A stretch of DNA of 64,000 bases from Berghia stephanieae (GCA_034508935.3 CM067445.1:20724223-20788222); one strand, 5' to 3'. Positions 50,796-59,415 are shown, counted from the first letter of the stretch. Translations and numbers: made by a program. The notes: generated by a model from the sequence alone, not told the origin.

Positions 50796-53700
50796 TACAA
50801 GGTTTTTATGTTACTTACAAGCTCAAAGCGCTTAACAGTAATGTAGCAGGCACTTATGTTGGTAACAACAAGATATGAAGTGAGTAGAAAAGTGCCAGAA
50901 GACAATAGAGAATAAAAATTTTTTTCGCGGCGGTGGTAGGGTTTGAACCTGCGACCTTATTGGTACGACAACTCCGCCTGGCAGGCGAGAGCGTGGCTCT
51001 ACCGTGTGAGCTATCCACGAACACAAAAATATTCGTTTCAAACCCAAAGTCATTCTAGATCCCTCTCTCACCCATTCTTGAGATCGCCGATTCGTTCGCC
51101 ACCATCGCAAAGTAATTTTGACCAGCAGTTAAGCTTAATAGCCAATATTCTCATCACAAACATATAACATAGAAACGATTGAGACATTGAGTATGCTCCG
51201 GTGTATGGGGTGAATTTTTAATTCAGAAAAGTGAGTGGAGCAGGCACTTATGTTGGTAACAACAAGATATGAAGTTAGTAGAAAAGTGCCAGAAGACAAT
51301 AGAGAATAAAAAATTTTTTCGCGGCGGTGGTAGGGTTTGAACCTGCGACCTTATTGGTACGACAACTCCGCCTGGCAGGTGAGAGCGTGGCTCTACCGTG
51401 TGAGCTATCCACGAACACAAAAATATTCGTTTCAAACCCAAAGTCATTTCTAGATCCCTCTCACCCACTTCTTGAGATCGCCGATTCGTTCGCCACCATC
51501 GCGAAGTAATTTTGACCAGCAGTTAAGCTTAATAGCCAATATTCTCATCACAAACATATAACATAGAAACGATTGAGACATTGAGTATGCTCCGGTGTAT
51601 GGGGTGAATTTTTAATTCAGAAAAGTGAGTGGAGCAGGCACTTATGTTGGTAACAACAAGATATGAAGTGAGTAGAAAAGTGCCAGAAGACAATAGAGAA
51701 TAAAAATTTTTTTCGCGGCGGTGGTAGGGTTTGAACCTGCGACCTTATTGGTACGACAACTCCGCCTGGCAGGTGAGGCGTGGCTCTACCGTGTGAGCTA
51801 TCCACGAACACAAAAATATTTCGTTTCAAACCCAAAGTCATTTCTAGATCCCTCTCTCACCCACTTCTTGAGATCGCCGATTCGTTCGCCACCATCGCGA
51901 AGTAATTTTGACCAGCAGTTAAGCTTAATAGCCAATATTCTCATCACAAACATATAACATAGAAACGATTGAGACATTGAGTATGCTCCGGTGTATGGGG
52001 TGAATTTTTAATTCAGAAAAGTGAGTGGAGCAGGCACTTATGTTGGTAACAACAAGATATGAAGTGAGTAGAAAAGTGCCAGAAGACAATAGAGAATAAA
52101 AATTTTTTTCGCGGCGGTGGTAGGGTTTGAACCTGCGACCTTATTGGTACGACAACTCCGCCTGGCAGGTGAGAGCGTGGCTCTACCGTGTGAGCTATCC
52201 ACGAACACAAAAATATTCGTTTCAAACCCAAAGTCATTCTAGATCCCTCTCTCACCCACTTCTTGAGATCGCCGATTCGTTCGCCACCATCGCAAAGTAA
52301 TTTTGACCAGCAGTTAAGCTTAATAGCCAATATTCTCATCACAAACATATAACATAGAAACGATTGAGACATTGAGTATGCTCCGGTGTATGGGGTGAAT
52401 TTTTAATTCAGAAAAGTGAGTGGAGCAGGCACTTATGTTGGTAACAACAAGATATGAAGTTAGTAGAAAAGTGCCAGAAGACAATAGAGAATAAAAAATT
52501 TTTTCGCGGCGGTGGTAGGGTTTGAACCTGCGACCTTATTGGTACGACAACTCCGCCTGGCAGGTGAGAGCGTGGCTCTACCGTGTGAGCTATCCACGAA
52601 CACAAAAATATTCGTTTCAAACCCAAAGTCATTTCTAGATCCCTCTCTCACCCACTTCTTGAGATCGCCGATTCGTTCGCCACCATCGCGAAGTAATTTT
52701 GACCAGCAGTTAAGCTTAATAGCCAATATTCTCATCACAAACATATAACATAGAAACGATTGAGACATTGAGTATGCTCCGGTGTATGGGGTGAATTTTT
52801 AATTCAGAAAAGTGAGTGGAGCAGGCACTTATGTTGGTAACAACAAGATATGAAGTGAGTAGAAAAGTGCCAGAAGACAATAGAGAATAAAAATTTTTTT
52901 CGCGGCGGTGGTAGGGTTTGAACCTGCGACCTTATTGGTACGACAACTCCGCCTGGCAGGTGAGAGCGTGGCTCTACCGTGTGAGCTATCCACGAACACA
53001 AAAATATTCGTTTCAAACCCAAAGTCATTTCTAGATCCCTCTCTCACCCACTTCTTGAGATCGCCGATTCGTTCGCCACCATCGCGAAGTAATTTTGACC
53101 AGCAGTTAAGCTTAATAGCCAATATTCTCATCACAAACATATAACATAGAAACGATTGAGACATTGAGTATGCTCCGGTGTATGGGGTGAATTTTTAATT
53201 CAGAAAAGTGAGTGGAGCAGGCACTTATGTTGGTAACAACAAGATATGAAGTGAGTAGAAAAGTGCCAGAAGACAATAGAGAATAAAAATTTTTTTCGCG
53301 GCGGTGGTAGGGTTTGAACCTGCGACCTTATTGGTACGACAACTCCGCCTGGCAGGTGAGAGCGTGGCTCTACCGTGTGAGCTATCCACGAACACAAAAA
53401 TATTCGTTTCAAACCCAAAGTCATTTCTAGATCCCTCTCTCACCCACTTCTTGAGATCGCCGATTCGTTCGCCACCATCGCGAAGTAATTTTGACCAGCA
53501 GTTAAGCTTAATAGCCAATATTCTCATCACAAACATATAACATAGAAACGATTGAGACATTGAGTATGCTCCGGTGTATGGGGTGAATTTTTAATTCAGA
53601 AAAGTGAGTGGAGCAGGCACTTATGTTGGTAACAACAAGATATGAAGTGAGTAGAAAAGTGCCAGAAGACAATAGAGAATAAAAATTTTTTTCGCGGCGG

Positions 53701-56700
53701 TGGTAGGGTTTGAACCTGCGGCCTTATTGGTACGACAACTCCGCCTGGCAGGTGAGAGCGTGGCTCTACCGTGTGAGCTATCCACGAACACAAAAATATT
53801 CGTTTCAAACCCAAAGTCATTTCTAGATCCCTCTCTCACCCACTTCTTGAGATCGCCGATTCGTTCGCCACCATCGCGAAGTAATTTTGACCAGCAGTTA
53901 AGCTTAATAGCCAATATTCTCATCACAAACATATAACATAGAAACGATTGAGACATTGAGTATGCTCCGGTGTATGGGGTGAATTTTTAATTCAGAAAAG
54001 TGAGTGGAGCAGGCACTTATGTTGGTAACAACAAGATATGAAGTGAGTAGAAAAGTGCCAGAAGACAATAGAGAATAAAAATTTTTTTCGCGGCGGTGGT
54101 AGGGTTTGAACCTGCGACCTTATTGGTACGACAACTCCGCCTGGCAGGTGAGAGCGTGGCTCTACCGTGTGAGCTATCCACGAACACAAAAATATTCGTT
54201 TCAAACCCAAAGTCATTTCTAGATCCCTCTCTCTCTATTGTCTTCTGGCACTTTTCTACTCACTTCATATCTTGTTGTTACCAACATAAGTGCCTGCTCC
54301 ACTCACTTTTCTGAATTAAAAATTCCACCCATACACCGGAGCATACTCAATGTCTCAATCGTTTCTATGTTATATGTTTGTGATGAGAATATTGGCTATT
54401 AAGCTTAACTGCTGGTCAAAATTACTTCGCGATGGTGGCGAACGAATCGGCGATCTCAAGAAGTGGGTGAGAGAGGGATCTAGAAATGACTTTGGGTTTG
54501 AAACGAATATTTTTGTGTTCGTGGATAGCTCACACGGTAGAGCCACGCTCTCACCTGCCAGGCGGAGTTGTCGTACCAATATAAGGTCGCAGGTTCAAAC
54601 CCTACCACCGCCGCGAAAAAAATTTTTATTCTCTATTGTCTTCTGGCACTTTTCTACTCACTTCATATCTTGTTGTTAACAGTAATGTAACACCTTTCAC
54701 TCAAACGTACAATACACTGTTACATATTAAAACGTATCGTTTTAAGATAATAATTCTTTTTAAAAAAATTCTGCATCATTACTGCCTCTGATATATATTT
54801 GGAGGGAGTTCCAGCTAAGGGTGTCAAATATTCAAACACATGCTTGCCAATTTGGCTTCACAAGAATGTCATTATCAGACTTTGATCTCAGGTTTCTGGC
54901 TGGGACGTAGAATTTGTAATGTATTCAGGGCAATCAGAATGTATTGATTTAGAAACAATATTACAGATCTTGTATTCTATATCTTTTCTCAACAGGAAGC
55001 CAGTGGAGTTCTATGAGCAAACCATATGCAGATTGATTTCTCCTCTTTCTATAAATCAGGGCTGAGAATCTTCTGCCTAAAGGCGGATTTCCGCCTAAAT
55101 GATGGTTTAACTCCGCCCATCACTATCACAATTCTGCCTTTTTCACAAAATTTTTATGAGTAAAAAAGACTCACTACAACCAATACATTAACATCCCTAC
55201 CACCACTACTATTACAACCACCATCATATCATCATCCCTACCACCAGCACCACTACAACAACCACCACATCATCATTCCTTTCACCACTAACACTAAACT
55301 ACCATCATATCATCATCCCTTCCACCACTACTACTACAACCACCACCACATCATCCTTACCACAACGACTCTAACCACCACCACATCACCTTACCACGAC
55401 TACTCTAACCACCACCTCATTATCATCCCTACCTCCCCCTACCACCACATCAGAACCATACCAGTACCACCTCTTCTACTACAACCACCACCACATCATC
55501 ATTCCTACCAAAACTACTACAACCACCACCACACCATCATCCTAAGACCACCACGTCATCATCCCTACCACCACTGCTACTACAACAACCACCACATCAT
55601 CATCTCTAACTCCCATACCACCACATCATCATCCCTCGCACCACAACTACAACGACCACCAACACATCATCCCTTCCACCACTACTACTTCAACTACCAC
55701 CACTACAACTACAACTACCACTACTACTACTTCAACTACTACCACATCATCATCCCTAGCACCACTATCACTACAACCACCACCACATTATCCCTACTAC
55801 AACTACTACAACCATCGCCACATCATCATCGTTACCACCACCACCATTACTACAACCAACACCACATCATCCCTGCCACCACCACCACCACCATTACTAC
55901 TACAACCACCACCACATTATCATACCTACCACCACTACTCCTACACCTACCACCACATCATCATCCTACCACTACAACTACAACCACCACCACATCCATA
56001 TCCTTACCACCACCACTGCTACTACAACCACAACCACATCATCATCCCTACCACCACTACTACTACAACCACCACCACATCATCCCTACAACAACTACTA
56101 CAACCACTACTATCATCCCTATCACAGCTACTACAACCACCACAACACCATCATCTCCACCACATCATCATCCGTACCTCCTCAACTTCTACAATCACCA
56201 CATCATCATCCTTACCACCACCACTACTACTACAACCACCACCACAATCATCCTTACCACCACCACTACTGCTACAACCACCACCACATTGTCATCTGTG
56301 CCTTCACTACTATAACCACCACCACATCATCATCCCTCTACCACCACTAATACTACAACCACCTACACACCATCATCCCCACCACCACCAACTACTACAA
56401 CCTCCATATTTTATGTTGTAATTACACTTTCAAAATTCCTTGGAGTGGTGTCAGGAATTGCTGCGAGACCTATAGTGGATAGCATCTCAGTAGATTTTAA
56501 CGAAATCTAAATGTATAGCTTACAGTCTCATGGATGGGTCATGATTTGTGCTGAAAACTTTCCTCCTTTTTTTGTGACCAGCCATTCTGGGCTACCGGAA
56601 GGGATTTTATCGTCTTTATTTATGGGAGCGAGAAGAGAATTACAATAATCTAGCTTTGACAGAATTAGAGAATTGACTAGCAAGTCCGAGATTTCTATTT

Positions 56701-58116
56701 AGATGTCGAGCTTTACATATTCTTCTCATTTCCATACATTAACCTTCATTATGATTTTTAATAATTTCAGTGAAAGAATCTTTTTTTTTTTAATTTTAAG
56801 AAAAAAGGTGATATTACTTTTTATTTACCTCTCCGTTTTCAAACATCTAAACCAAGTGAGTAGCAGTGAAGATAAATTTGTGAGTTAATCTTATAATGAT
56901 TGAATCTTATAATGATTGTTTTTATCTTTTTTTAATTTTTTTATATCAAATCATATTTTACCTATGTCTCTTTCCATACCCAGACTAAGAATCACCCAGA
57001 TTTCTGTATGTCCACTTTATCACACACCAAGTTAACTTCACCTTTTAGGATTTTTACATTGAATTTAATGGAGGAATTGACCAAGTGCCAACAAAAAGTG
57101 AAAGAAGATGATTTGGATATGAATAATAAAGATTCTTGTGATAATAATGTGAATGATGGAAAGGCAGATACACAGCGGGAGATTTCTTCAATTATGATAC
57201 TGTTTCATTGAAAGTAAGAATTTTTTAAAACTGATTTATCTGTAAAATGAATCTCAACAAGCACTGGGGATTTTCCTTGTCTTGTGGCAATGTTCTTGGT
57301 CAACGACAATGTCGCTACCCTGTTTTGGCTAGCTAGTCACAACCCAGTCCTGTCGGCGAGGCTGGGGAGGGTGTGCTGGACATAATGCTATAATACAGCC
57401 ACGATTATTGTTACAAGAGTTTGTAATTATGGATAAATATGGTGTGTCATTCTTCTCCCTCTTGGCTCAGCCAAACTGAGGCTGCTGTCCATGTGGAAGT
57501 ATAAAAAGCTTAAATCAAGGGATCTTTCCTTTATATGCATTTTCATTGTTCATGAACCTAATAGCATATTGACCACATTTAAAATGCACTGCAAATGTGG
57601 TTTTTTGAATCATGAATAAAATTGTATAAGAATGAGCGGTAAGGATGATGGGTAGGGTAATTCAAATATTGGAAACAATTATAGAGATAAATCTTTCCAA
57701 TTGTGTTTTTTTAATTTTAAAAAAAATTAAAGTATTGTTAGTATAGCAACAGGTAATTGCTCTATCACCAAGTGTTAAAGTGAAAGCAATATTCATGAGT
57801 CAAGGAAGAAGAGCTGTTGCTGATGATATTGACATGGGACAATGATAATGGGTGTGTTTGAAAAAAAAAAAAAAAAACAGGCAAAAAAATGTTGTTTTTT
57901 TTTAATCAGAAAGAAATGAGAAAAAAAAGACACCTCAGACAACTGGTCGTGATTGATTTGGTTCCTACACAAAACTCATTTATCTTTTCATTGGGCATTA
58001 GATAGCGTGGGCCACATGTCTACAAACTGACCACCTTCACCTGTCCATGCCATGCATTGATGCCATTCCTTTATGGGCACATTTAATCCATTTGGAAATC
58101 TGTGTTTTTTGGGTTT

Positions 58117-58167
<51 letters not shown>

Positions 58168-58479
58168 TATATAATATAATATATATTATATTATATTTAT
58201 TTATTAATTTATTTTTTTTAATCTTAAAAAATAACATTTGGATAAACTTCTCTCTTTCTTCAGATTCCGACAGTTGCAGAAGGAAGAACAGACTTCCTTA
58301 TGTACTGGTTTGACCTTCACCTCTCACCTTGTAATCGAGTCAACACATCTGACCCTGATCATCACTGGCATCAAGCAGCTGTCACAGTGGACAGTGAAAG
58401 AAGAACCAAAGTTGGGGAAAAGCTCCAATTGAAATTCTTTTTAAATCGTTCAACTATATATGTTTCTTTTGTGGATTAA
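29641..58479 (+). CDS. PRMT9: PRMT9, protein arginine N-methyltransferase 9
   Basis: PRMT9 transfers methyl groups from S-adenosylmethionine to arginine; the mammalian enzyme makes symmetric dimethylarginine on the splicing factor SF3B2. Fourteen exons give about 905 residues, against 845 in human. The N-terminal part matches the helical TPR-like region and runs into [10 protein letters not shown] (human ERWHFIMLND). Motif I is [12 protein letters not shown] across the exon 2/3 border. The double-E region is [13 protein letters not shown] in exon 4. Exon 7 has CWEQAIFPV, as in human CWEQAVYPV. Exons 8-14 form the second methyltransferase-like module that PRMT9 shares in layout with PRMT7, ending [11 protein letters not shown] and STIYVSFVD. 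Two faults remain: a phase mismatch between exons 4 and 5, and a one-base slip in exon 13. Exon borders are from sequence only. Confidence 0.9.
30111..30188. repeat. Nested perfect palindromes in PRMT9 intron 1
   Basis: TTATCCCCAGACA and TGTCTGGGGATAA are separated by two bases. Outer arms AATGAAAATT and AATTTTCATT enclose them. A second palindrome, TTCCCAGACA..TGTCTGGGGA, follows directly. The flanks also repeat: TAAGGCATTGCGCTGTGAT on the left and TAAGGCATTGCACTTGCAC on the right. Confidence 0.85.
30190..32340. other. PRMT9 intron 1, first half
   Basis: AT-rich intronic DNA. A 79-codon frame at 30175-30414 has no recognisable motif and overlaps the palindrome. No exon is needed here, because exons 1 and 2 join in phase. 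Confidence 0.5.
32345..32868 (+). mobile_element. 500-600 bp retroposon family, plus-strand copy D
   Basis: It starts near CATAGTGGGCAGGGAGGTAC and carries the shared blocks GGGAGATGATATTTTTTTCC, ATTTGAGTGTATCCC and ACTGGCGCTGATATAACC. It ends GCAAGCGCC..AAAACCC with an A-rich tail containing AAACAAACAAAC. It lies in the sense direction within PRMT9 intron 1. Confidence 0.8.
32870..33510 (-). other. Coding-like remnant in PRMT9 intron 1, unassigned
   Basis: Minus-strand frames such as [20 protein letters not shown] and [13 protein letters not shown] look protein-like and carry no microsatellite bias. They may be a mobile-element relic. I cannot name the family with confidence and make no functional call. 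Confidence 0.3.
34256..34498 (+). CDS. PRMT9: PRMT9 exon 2 (end of TPR region, motif I)
   Basis: The acceptor TCACCCAG supplies the one base needed by exon 1. It encodes [39 protein letters not shown] and [11 protein letters not shown], the cofactor-binding glycine loop. The donor is AAG|GTTTGC. Confidence 0.9.
34945..35130 (+). CDS. PRMT9: PRMT9 exon 3
   Basis: Phase 2 acceptor TTAAAG. It encodes [16 protein letters not shown] (the acidic residue after motif I that binds the ribose is in AVEES) through DIEK. The donor is AAG|GTATAT. Confidence 0.88.
35735..35895 (+). mobile_element. LINE endonuclease fragment
   Basis: [20 protein letters not shown] and [13 protein letters not shown] match the pattern GDFNID.....F....L..S......T..TLDHVI of LINE endonucleases in the CR1/L2/Jockey group. 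It is in PRMT9 intron 3, sense orientation. Confidence 0.55.
36054..36299 (-). mobile_element. LINE reverse transcriptase C-terminal fragment
   Basis: [31 protein letters not shown] and [13 protein letters not shown] are the standard post-catalytic blocks of L2/CR1-type LINEs. It lies opposite in strand to the endonuclease piece 160 bp away. Confidence 0.75.
36622..36735 (+). CDS. PRMT9: PRMT9 exon 4 (double-E catalytic loop)
   Basis: It encodes [17 protein letters not shown] and [17 protein letters not shown], matching human [13 protein letters not shown] and SLIHAWEHLL. The only donor near the expected end, GAAAA|GTATAA, leaves two bases of a codon, which does not fit exon 5. Confidence 0.85.
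38040..38285 (+). mobile_element. Retroposon family, decayed copy E
   Basis: TTTTGAGTGTATTCCTCTTA, GTATCTGGATGAGACTTTT and ACTGGCACTGACATGACCTG, ending in a rearranged GTGTTGCAAG..GTGAAATCC tail. PRMT9 intron 4. Confidence 0.65.
38466..38539 (+). CDS. PRMT9: PRMT9 exon 5
   Basis: The acceptor TTAACTACAG is followed in frame by [16 protein letters not shown] and ESQDIRRE, corresponding to human GKVIPASAVIFGMAVE..EIRRH. It starts in phase 0, one base out of step with exon 4. The donor is AAG|GTAATC. Confidence 0.85.
39673..39847 (+). CDS. PRMT9: PRMT9 exon 6
   Basis: The acceptor TCATCAG completes the codon from exon 5. It encodes [31 protein letters not shown] and LSVNFNDPQ (human EIMTVDFNNLQ). 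The donor is CAG|GTTGTG. Confidence 0.85.
40171..40406. mobile_element. Inverted-repeat (MITE-like) element, copy 2
   Basis: Left CAGTATTATGTCGGGATGAA and right TTCATCCTGATATAACACTG are near complements. The outer ends CATGTGAAATGCAGTCTC and GAGACGGTGGGTCACAT also pair. It shares its terminal sequence with 1479-1970. PRMT9 intron 6. Confidence 0.6.
40736..40815 (-). repeat. tRNA-like sequence, probable SINE head or tRNA relic
   Basis: The minus strand has an A-box-like TGGCAAAGTTGGTAAGTGG and a B-box-like GGTTCAAGTCC at proper spacing. The acceptor ends do not pair, so a working tRNA is unlikely. Confidence 0.45.
42016..42092. repeat. (ATT)n-(GTT)n microsatellite
   Basis: Pure ATT to about 42069, then GTT. 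PRMT9 intron 6, about 110 bp before exon 7. Confidence 0.95.
42201..42408 (+). CDS. PRMT9: PRMT9 exon 7
   Basis: It encodes [19 protein letters not shown] and [10 protein letters not shown], which align with human DAIMVWFVLQLDDEHSLST and CWEQAVYPV. This is the block where other PRMTs carry the THW loop. The donor is CTAG|GTATGC, phase 1. Confidence 0.9.
43423..43589 (+). CDS. PRMT9: PRMT9 exon 8
   Basis: The acceptor is a tandem CAGCAG; either AG keeps the frame, adding or dropping one alanine. It encodes [17 protein letters not shown] and LSLHVSSI. The donor is GAG|GTATAT, phase 0. Confidence 0.8.
44754..44867 (+). CDS. PRMT9: PRMT9 exon 9, borders tentative
   Basis: It encodes [17 protein letters not shown] and [18 protein letters not shown]. 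The acceptor GCTGAG at 44752-44753 gives the phase 0 that exon 8 needs; the stronger AATAG five bases earlier does not. The donor TAT|GTCAGA is weak but matches exon 10 in phase. The region is poorly conserved with human. Confidence 0.55.
45254..45451 (+). CDS. PRMT9: PRMT9 exon 10
   Basis: The acceptor is TTCACAG. It encodes 66 codons, including [16 protein letters not shown] (human ALLNNIPYHEGFKMAM) and [13 protein letters not shown] (human LDVSEGFSVLPV). The donor is CAG|GTCAAT. Confidence 0.85.
45870..46130 (-). repeat. Dispersed tRNA-like SINE relic, copy 3
   Basis: TTTATCCTGGTTTTTATAGT matches copies 1 and 2. On the minus strand from 46125 the head reads GGTTCCAATAGCTCAGTTGG then TAGAAGACTCGCTTCATAAG, clearly tRNA-like up to the anticodon. 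A run of about 25 G at 46036-46060 breaks the body. Confidence 0.55.
47057..47328 (+). CDS. PRMT9: PRMT9 exon 11
   Basis: The acceptor is TCATTCAG. It encodes [36 protein letters not shown] and HTGRLVEGW, the last matching human LDVIEPSGLIQQE. The strong donor AAA|GTGAGT leaves phase 2. Confidence 0.85.
48155..49290 (+). mobile_element. Retroposon family, two tandem plus-strand copies F and G
   Basis: Copy F spans about 48155-48662 and copy G about 48765-49290. Both run from the GTGGGCAG or GTGAGCAG start to the CTGGC.CTGA..TGACC..ATGT, GCAAG, AAAACCC end with AAACAAACAAAC-type tails. PRMT9 intron 11, sense orientation. Confidence 0.78.
50357..50516 (+). CDS. PRMT9: PRMT9 exon 12
   Basis: The acceptor is TTCCCTACAG. 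It encodes [20 protein letters not shown] and [12 protein letters not shown], matching human FPQYVLMFGLLVESQTLL and APFINQF. The donor is GCA|GTAAGC. Confidence 0.9.
50738..50798. repeat. (AAT)n microsatellite
   Basis: AAT/ATAATA tract just upstream of the SINE array. Confidence 0.95.
50846..54675. mobile_element. Tandem array of tRNA-SINE units bounded by a 14-bp duplication
   Basis: Nine head-to-tail units lie on the minus strand, with GTGGTAGG or an equivalent landmark at 50933, 51327, 51721, 52117, 52512, 52908, 53304, 53700 and 54096, a period of 394-396 bp. One inverted unit follows at 54232-54675. On the minus strand each unit has an A-box TAGCTCACACGGTAGAG and a B-box GGTTCAAACCC. 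Next come CGCCGCG, an AATTTTTATTC stretch and the SINE tail CTTGTTGTTA. About 180 bp of extra sequence separates the SINEs. TTAACAGTAATGTA flanks the whole block (50832-50845 and 54676-54689). The short frames inside, for example [14 protein letters not shown], are by-products of the repeat. It lies in PRMT9 intron 12. Confidence 0.9.
54232..54675 (+). repeat. Inverted terminal unit of the SINE array
   Basis: After a junction inside a short CT run (54226-54236), the sequence becomes the reverse complement of the array. It starts CTATTGTCTTCTGGCACTTT, passes through the ~180-bp spacer and one whole SINE, and stops exactly at the SINE 3' end CTTGTTGTTA against the right-hand duplication. Confidence 0.9.
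54770..55060 (-). mobile_element. LINE reverse transcriptase tail fragment
   Basis: The minus strand reads [15 protein letters not shown] near 55010, then, after decay, [12 protein letters not shown] and [11 protein letters not shown]. This matches the LHWLPV..R and YVP.R.LRS blocks of L2/CR1-type LINEs. It may belong with 56574-56697. Confidence 0.6.
55170..56405. repeat. ACC/ATC-rich minisatellite of about 1.2 kb
   Basis: Imperfect units of roughly 35-45 bp combine ACTACTACAACCACCACCAC with ATCATCATCCCTACC. The tract is almost free of G on the plus strand, a strong strand asymmetry. PRMT9 intron 12. Confidence 0.85.
56574..56697 (-). mobile_element. LINE fragment (LDYCNS block)
   Basis: The minus strand reads [20 protein letters not shown], the usual start of the C-terminal part of L2/CR1-type reverse transcriptases. 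The following blocks (LHWLPV and YVP.R.LRS) are at 54770-55060, on the other side of the minisatellite. Confidence 0.6.
56984..57213 (+). CDS. PRMT9: PRMT9 exon 13, with a one-base frame slip
   Basis: After the acceptor CATACCCAG it reads [20 protein letters not shown] and NLMEEL in frame (human [23 protein letters not shown]). That frame meets TGA at 57209. The last 11 codons, [11 protein letters not shown], lie in the neighbouring frame. They end exactly at the donor AAA|GTAAGA in phase 0 and align with human KVYVCKSG. One base is therefore missing around 57172-57181, through a real mutation or a sequence error. Confidence 0.8.
58121..58175. repeat. (AT)n microsatellite near the last PRMT9 acceptor
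   Basis: A TA tract ending about 90 bp before the exon 14 acceptor. Confidence 0.95.
58264..58479 (+). CDS. PRMT9: PRMT9 terminal exon 14
   Basis: The acceptor is TTTCTTCAG. It encodes [27 protein letters not shown] and [12 protein letters not shown] (human GRLTAIPFWYHMYLD, SHWKQAAVVLD, MGEELVLSIQHH). TAA at 58477-58479. Confidence 0.92.
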   Translation: MPTVAEGRTDFLMYWFDLHLSPCNRVNTSDPDHHWHQAAVTVDSERRTKVGEKLQLKFFLNRSTIYVSFVD

Positions 58480-58936
58480 AGCAGTGATGCTAACAGTAGT
58501 TCTGCGGGATTCCACCGTTTTTGGGATTTTCTTGGAAATGATGCCACTGACTTGTCTTGTCAAACATTTTCCCTCTGAAAAGAATCCCTGGCCTATGGAT
58601 CCATGGAAACATCAACAATAACATGTCTTGGTGTCATAATTTGACTTCTGTGGCCATCAAGCTCAGTTGCTGGATTTAAAAAATCCAAGCTTAGATGAGT
58701 TAGACGATGCGTTGATGGTTAAACAAGGGAAGGAGGAGCTTGAGCTGAGAGCTTTGTGGTGATTTTTTTTGTTTTTGTTTGGTTACAGTTGACAATCAAA
58801 AAGAAAAAAACAAAAAACAAACGAAAAAAAGCATTAATGAAAAGAAAGAGAGAAAAAGAACAAACTTGTTTAATTATATGTTTCTCTTCGATTTGATTGT
58901 TCTTTTCAATTTTTTTTCTATTTTAATTATTAACAA
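58480..58936. other. PRMT9 3' untranslated and downstream DNA
   Basis: No coding signal. It probably contains the PRMT9 3' UTR. No canonical AATAAA with a clear context was found close to the stop codon. Confidence 0.4.
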
Positions 58937-59065
<129 letters not shown>

Positions 59066-59122
59066 ATTTTCTTATTTATGAATGGATTTTCAAAATTTAA
59101 AAAGTCATAAATTGTCTCTTGC

Positions 59123-59408
59123 GGTGCCTATTTGTAAACATTTGAGTGTATTCCTCTTGGTGGGGACCTGTGCTTGTGTCAGGATGAGACATTTAGATGA
59201 TCTCAAACTAAGTACACTGATAGAGTGTTCTTTGAATGTACATCTATTCCCTATTTGTTCCAATTCCCCTTTGTCTTCCTTTTTTGTTGTTGATAGTTTA
59301 ATTGTATTTCTAGAACTTTTTACTATTACTATCCCATAATTTTCCTTTTTACTGGCGCCGATATGACCTAAATGTGTTGCAAGCGCCATAAAACCCTTAA
59401 AAACATAA
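59123..59408 (+). mobile_element. Retroposon family, 5'-truncated copy H between (CT)n tracts
   Basis: It starts at TGTAAACATTTGAGTGTATT, in the middle of the family consensus, and ends ACTGGCGCCGATATGACC.. GCAAGCGCCATAAAACCC plus an A-rich tail. A second (CT)n tract follows at 59417-59476. Confidence 0.75.
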
Positions 59409-59415
59409 CAAAACA

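Noticed and set aside
50925-51025. A functional tRNA gene in each array unit
   Set aside because: The A- and B-boxes are good, but the sequence does not fold into paired acceptor and anticodon arms. It is a SINE head.
50846-54675. Regularly spaced near-identical units, CRISPR-like at first glance
   Set aside because: The 394-396-bp period, the tRNA boxes and the eukaryotic gene context exclude a CRISPR array.
50943-54679. Repeated 60-119-codon frames inside the array ([24 protein letters not shown] types)
   Set aside because: They are translations of tRNA-derived and spacer DNA in both strands. Copies differ by indels that ignore reading frame.
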